Shown piece after piece: positions 61,053-64,000 of a stretch of 64,000 nt of DNA. Both the position numbers and the translations under genes were made by a program. Numbering within the stretch: position 1 is the stretch's first letter; each line of letters starts with the position of its first letter. This stretch comes from Leptospirales bacterium (lineage in GTDB: Bacteria; Spirochaetota; Leptospiria; Leptospirales; Leptospiraceae), in assembly GCA_013297885.1 (NCBI GenBank), contig JAAFIR010000028.1, positions 1 through 64,000 of the forward strand, read 5' to 3'. The notes below the pieces were generated by a model that saw nothing but the letters and a program-made list of their open reading frames with translations, ran no database searches and had not been told where the DNA came from.

Positions 61053-62788
61053 TAGAAATAAACCTTTAAAGAGACAATAATAGCTAAACTCAAAATAAAA
61101 GATAATACCGAAAATAAAATATAATAAGAAATTTCACCAGATTCAACTTTATTGATCCAATATTTTCCGAGATTTAAAATAGAATAAGAAAATTTTTTTA
61201 CAAATGAATCCAAATAGGGCTCACCATCTTTTGCAATAAAATATCTTCCAACAGAAGAATACAATGGTTCAGAAAAAATACTTCCTGGAATAGAAAGTTC
61301 ATTTCCTCTATATTCATTTCCACAATCCCAAGTTTTTTGTTTTGAAATTTTATGTCTGAGTTTAAAAAAATAAATCAAAATATAAATTATTGAAAACAAA
61401 AGCGAGATTAATGTTAATTTTGTAAACCAGATTTGTAAATAAAGTGGAAAAGTTTTATATTCAATGTAAAAACTTTGATAAATAGAAATGTCTTTTAGAA
61501 AATTTATATTAAATTGATTATTTAATATAATCACAAAAAAGAATATATTAGGAAAAATTAATATAAAAAATGCTAATGACTTAATTGAAAATTTATAAAG
61601 ATATGAAATTGAGAAAGTATGATTTATGCTAGGAGTTGATAAAAATAAACTAAAATAAACTTTTAAATGTGTACTCATACCAAGAATCATTCCTAAGATT
61701 ATAAAAATAATCCCTAACAAAAAAAATAAACTATCTATTAATTTCATATCAATAATTTTTGAAATTAAAAACAAAACAGTTGATTCTGATAAAAAACCAA
61801 GAGTTCCTGGTAAACTAGCAAAACTAAATGTTCCAATTCCTAAAATCAATTTTGAAATTGGGATTAATTTTCCCACACCTTTTAATTTGTCAATATCAGT
61901 TGTTTTAGCAATTTCTGCAAGTTTTCCAAAAACAAAAAACTGGAATGACTTTGAAAAAGAATGTGTAAAAATTAGTAAATAAACTAAAACTAAAAATGAT
62001 TTGCTAATGTTTTGAATTTCTGTTTCAGATGAAATTTTCCAAATGGAATGTGAGAATAAAAAAAACCAAATTAAGTTAGAAAATTCAATACTTGAATAGG
62101 AAAATGCTTTTTGAATATCTTTTGAAAAAAATGCGGAAATACCGCCTAGAAAAACACCAACACCAGCTAATATTAAAAGATAATTTGAATTTGGAATTTG
62201 TGAAAACCAATTATTTGCATATCTCAAAAAAAGTAAAAAAGATAAATTTAATGACAACCCAGAAAAAGCTGCAGATAAATGAGAACTTGCTCCAATATAA
62301 CTTTCAGGATACCAAATATGTAAAAAAGAAAAGCCTGATTTAATTAATAATGCTATAATAAAAAAAGTATAACTAAAATTTGATTCTGGCAAAAAAACCC
62401 AAATACTTAAAAATAACATAGATAAGCTACTTCCTAGAAAATAAGCAAGCAAACTATTGATTTTATTCATTTTTAACTCTTCATTACTATATATTGAAAA
62501 TATTCCTAACGAAGTTATTTCCCAAAAAAAAATTAACCAAATTGACTTCCCTGAAATATAACTTCCTGTAATTCCAATAAAAAAAATTGTATAAGATAGG
62601 AAATTTTTTATTTTGTTTTTTCTATTTATAGAATAGATAAATAAGTATAAAATTGTTCCAAGAATGGCATTAATTAATAATCCAATAAAAATTGGAAAAT
62701 CGATCCCTAAATAATCACGACCAATTTCTCTCCCAGAAAATAATGGAATATATAATAAAACTAAATTTAAAATAAATATAAAATTCAT
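61052..62788 (-). CDS. HyfB/NuoL-like proton-translocating subunit, 578 aa
   Basis: First gene of the operon. About fourteen transmembrane helices of the NuoL family, with the TM5 Glu in FFWEITSLGIF (Glu90) and the TM7 Lys in LLIKSGFSFLHIWYPES (Lys150). The following Lys-rich turn reads SGLSLNLSFL (Asn181), so one conserved channel Lys may be replaced. The C-terminal QKTWDCGNEYRGNELSIPGS is the TWDCG signature of HycC/HyfB, placing it in the hydrogenase-like branch. It has a short lateral helix region and is slightly shorter than E. coli HyfB. Confidence 0.87.
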   Translation of the reverse strand: MNFIFILNLVLLYIPLFSGREIGRDYLGIDFPIFIGLLINAILGTILYLFIYSINRKNKIKNFLSYTIFFIGITGSYISGKSIWLIFFWEITSLGIFSIYSNEELKMNKINSLLAYFLGSSLSMLFLSIWVFLPESNFSYTFFIIALLIKSGFSFLHIWYPESYIGASSHLSAAFSGLSLNLSFLLFLRYANNWFSQIPNSNYLLILAGVGVFLGGISAFFSKDIQKAFSYSSIEFSNLIWFFLFSHSIWKISSETEIQNISKSFLVLVYLLIFTHSFSKSFQFFVFGKLAEIAKTTDIDKLKGVGKLIPISKLILGIGTFSFASLPGTLGFLSESTVLFLISKIIDMKLIDSLFFLLGIIFIILGMILGMSTHLKVYFSLFLSTPSINHTFSISYLYKFSIKSLAFFILIFPNIFFFVIILNNQFNINFLKDISIYQSFYIEYKTFPLYLQIWFTKLTLISLLFSIIYILIYFFKLRHKISKQKTWDCGNEYRGNELSIPGSIFSEPLYSSVGRYFIAKDGEPYLDSFVKKFSYSILNLGKYWINKVESGEISYYILFSVLSFILSLAIIVSLKVYF

Positions 62789-63386
62789 TTTTTCCTCTTA
62801 AAATAAATTTAGCAAAAAATACTGGGTGGAAAATTAGAATTAATAGTAAACTAAAAAAAATGGTACTTGTTTTAAAAGTTTGGTAAATAGAAAAAAGAAA
62901 TTTAAAAAAAAAATATTTAAGTCAAATTTTAATTCTTTAAAGTAACCATTATGTTCTGATTTAATAAGTAGTAAGTTTTGAAAATTGATTTCAGTAAATT
63001 GACTTGAAATTTGGTTTATAGCTAAATATGAAAGAAAAATCATATAGTATAAGGACTGATTTCTAAATCTTATTTGCATTACTTACAGTTATTAAATGGT
63101 AATTATTTTTTCAAGAAAAAATCCCTAGTTTAGTAAATAGAATTTTTAAAAATTATAAACTAAATGTTCTCAGGTTAATCATTGTTTGACTAAAGTATTA
63201 TTTATAAATTAAATTGTAAAATTCGATAAATTCGAAAAATATTTGACTTATCATCGAATAAAAAACTAAAAATACTTTTAATTGCAAATTTGGTAAACTA
63301 TTCAAAAAAACACTTTACAGATTTATGGAAATGGTAAATACATAAACTTTCAAAGGTAAATTATACCAGAAAATTCTGGATGGAGT
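62789..63386. promoter_or_regulatory. divergent intergenic region upstream of the complex I-like operon
   Basis: About 600 A+T-rich bases between the minus-strand operon start and the second STAS gene. It should contain both promoters. I see no palindromic element of the GGGCGA family. A 79-codon minus-strand frame here (62840-63079) has no ribosome site or family and I do not call it a gene. GGATGGAGT before 63387 is the STAS ribosome site. A TTGACT at about 63187 and a TTGACTTATC at about 63242 are weak -35 candidates. Confidence 0.35.
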
Positions 63387-63728
63387 ATGAAGATTAAAGT
63401 CACACAAAAGAATGATGTTTATATTGTTAAAATTGAAGGTCCAATTAAAGCTGGAAACGAATTTGAATTAGGAGAAAAAATTGAGGAATATATCAAAAAA
63501 GGTAAAGTTCCAAAATTTATCATTGATTTAAAAAAAGTTCCTTTTATTAATTCAGCAGGGCTTGGAGTTTTTTTAAATATTTATAAACACATTGATGGTT
63601 TAAAAGGAAGAATGGTTTTTGCAAACTTAAATTCTGACATTGAAAATTTAATGGAAATAACAAAACTTGCCTCAGTTTTTGAAATTTTTAAAACTGCTGA
63701 TGAGGCTTTGGAGTCCTTTGATTTCTAA
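63387..63728 (+). CDS. STAS-domain protein with Ala at the phosphorylation site, 113 aa
   Basis: A single STAS domain similar to the gene at 5103-5438, but the phosphorylation signature reads VPFINSAGLGVF (residues 51-62). The Asp is Asn55 and the second Ser, the phosphorylated one in SpoIIAA/RsbV, is Ala57. It would therefore be a constitutively unphosphorylated antagonist or a non-regulatory STAS adaptor. GGATGGAGT precedes the ATG. As in the first copy, the TAA stop is followed immediately by the ATG of an envelope-protein gene. Confidence 0.87.
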   Translation: MKIKVTQKNDVYIVKIEGPIKAGNEFELGEKIEEYIKKGKVPKFIIDLKKVPFINSAGLGVFLNIYKHIDGLKGRMVFANLNSDIENLMEITKLASVFEIFKTADEALESFDF

Positions 63729-64000
63729 ATGAAATCTATTTTTGGGCTTATCCAAAATAATAAAAAAAAATTTTGGATAAGCTTAATTCTTTTCCTTTTC
63801 TATTTTTCTATATTTAATAGTTTAACAGCAAATTTTTTAGCAAAAAAAATTACACCAATAAATTTTAAGTTTAAAATTCAAAGTATTTCACTTTTCTTTG
63901 GAATCGAAATTGATAATTTAGAAATTTATTCACTAAATAAATCTAATTTTCCAGAAAAAGTTTTTGGCGCGGATCAATTAAAATTTAAATACAATTTGTG
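63729..64000 (+). CDS. AsmA-like membrane-anchored envelope protein, N-terminal fragment
   Basis: An ATG directly after the STAS stop opens a frame that runs off the window (about 90 codons). It starts MKSIFGLIQNNKKKFWISLI, with a transmembrane helix (about 15-33), then KKITPINFKFKIQSISLFFG and IEIDNLEIYSL. This anchor plus repeating short beta strands resembles AsmA/DUF3971-type inner-membrane proteins, which bridge the periplasm and move lipids. Only the start is seen, so the family is tentative. Confidence 0.5.
   Translation, partial: MKSIFGLIQNNKKKFWISLILFLFYFSIFNSLTANFLAKKITPINFKFKIQSISLFFGIEIDNLEIYSLNKSNFPEKVFGADQLKFKYNL

Noticed and set aside
56908-62788. Functional hydrogenase 4 or formate hydrogenlyase
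   Set aside because: The large subunit lacks all four Ni-binding Cys by my alignment, and no hyp maturation or formate dehydrogenase gene is present.
62840-63079. 79-codon minus-strand hydrophobic frame
   Set aside because: It has no ribosome site and an irregular A+T-driven composition, and lies in the promoter region of the operon.

Overview
The window is a very A+T-rich chromosomal segment whose gene content fits a spirochaete of the Leptospira lineage. I infer this from gene repertoire and style, because there is no rRNA or tRNA to anchor it. Supporting points are: many lipoproteins whose lipobox ends in Asn, Ser or Thr before Cys (FNC, FTNC, FQNC, FENC), which is typical of spirochaetes; class III adenylate cyclases with large membrane domains; STAS-domain regulators; a DUF1566 (Lcl C-terminal) protein; and an abundance of intergenic palindromic elements. 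No rRNA, tRNA or CRISPR array was seen.

Layout. 1-810: left edge of an IS3-like element that broke a DUF1566 gene, a RelE/ParE toxin remnant and a first palindromic element. 0.8-10 kb: an M23 peptidase, a diguanylate cyclase, an FHA protein with an overlapping lipoprotein, a STAS/lipase/radical-SAM operon, a 7TM adenylate cyclase, and a decayed DUF433/DUF5615 toxin-antitoxin pair. 10-25 kb: RidA, P450, two pseudopilins, a C39-like peptidase, an adenylation-carrier-reductase enzyme overlapping a catalase, PcnB, and a second M23 peptidase. 25-34 kb: lipoproteins, RlpA, a ParA-like ATPase, Acs-AroD, a dead sirtuin gene, and a second cyclase. 34-43 kb: Lgt, intact HigBA and UPF0175/PIN toxin-antitoxin modules, further pseudogenes, and a 1808-residue Ig-like repeat lipoprotein that is visibly richer in G+C. 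43-54 kb: large surface or envelope proteins, an RlmI-like methyltransferase, LspA, and a UbiB-family kinase. 54.5-62.8 kb: one eight-gene minus-strand operon. 63.4-64 kb: a second STAS gene and the start of an envelope protein.

The strongest candidate for a poorly described system is that last operon. It encodes a group 4 hydrogenase/complex I-like membrane machine (HyfB, C, E, F and G homologues plus a ferredoxin-NuoB fusion), followed directly by an SbtA-type sodium-dependent bicarbonate transporter and a LysE-type exporter. By my alignment the large subunit has lost all four Ni-Fe cysteine ligands and the small subunit has lost three of four proximal-cluster cysteines, while the pump subunits look mostly intact. 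It is therefore not a hydrogenase. Its closest known relatives are the Ehr (energy-converting-hydrogenase-related) complexes. A working hypothesis is a ferredoxin-linked ion pump that energises bicarbonate uptake.

The second strong signal is a family of about ten intergenic palindromic elements. They share fixed blocks (GGGCGA at one end, CGCTACTTC and GAAACGCTACAATC inside, TCGCTAG at the other end) but have different hairpins in their two loops. Some hairpin modules recur in different loops of different copies, which suggests nested or cassette-like insertion. Many pseudogenes and several apparent non-ATG starts at gene overlaps round out the picture of a genome under strong A+T drift and gene decay.
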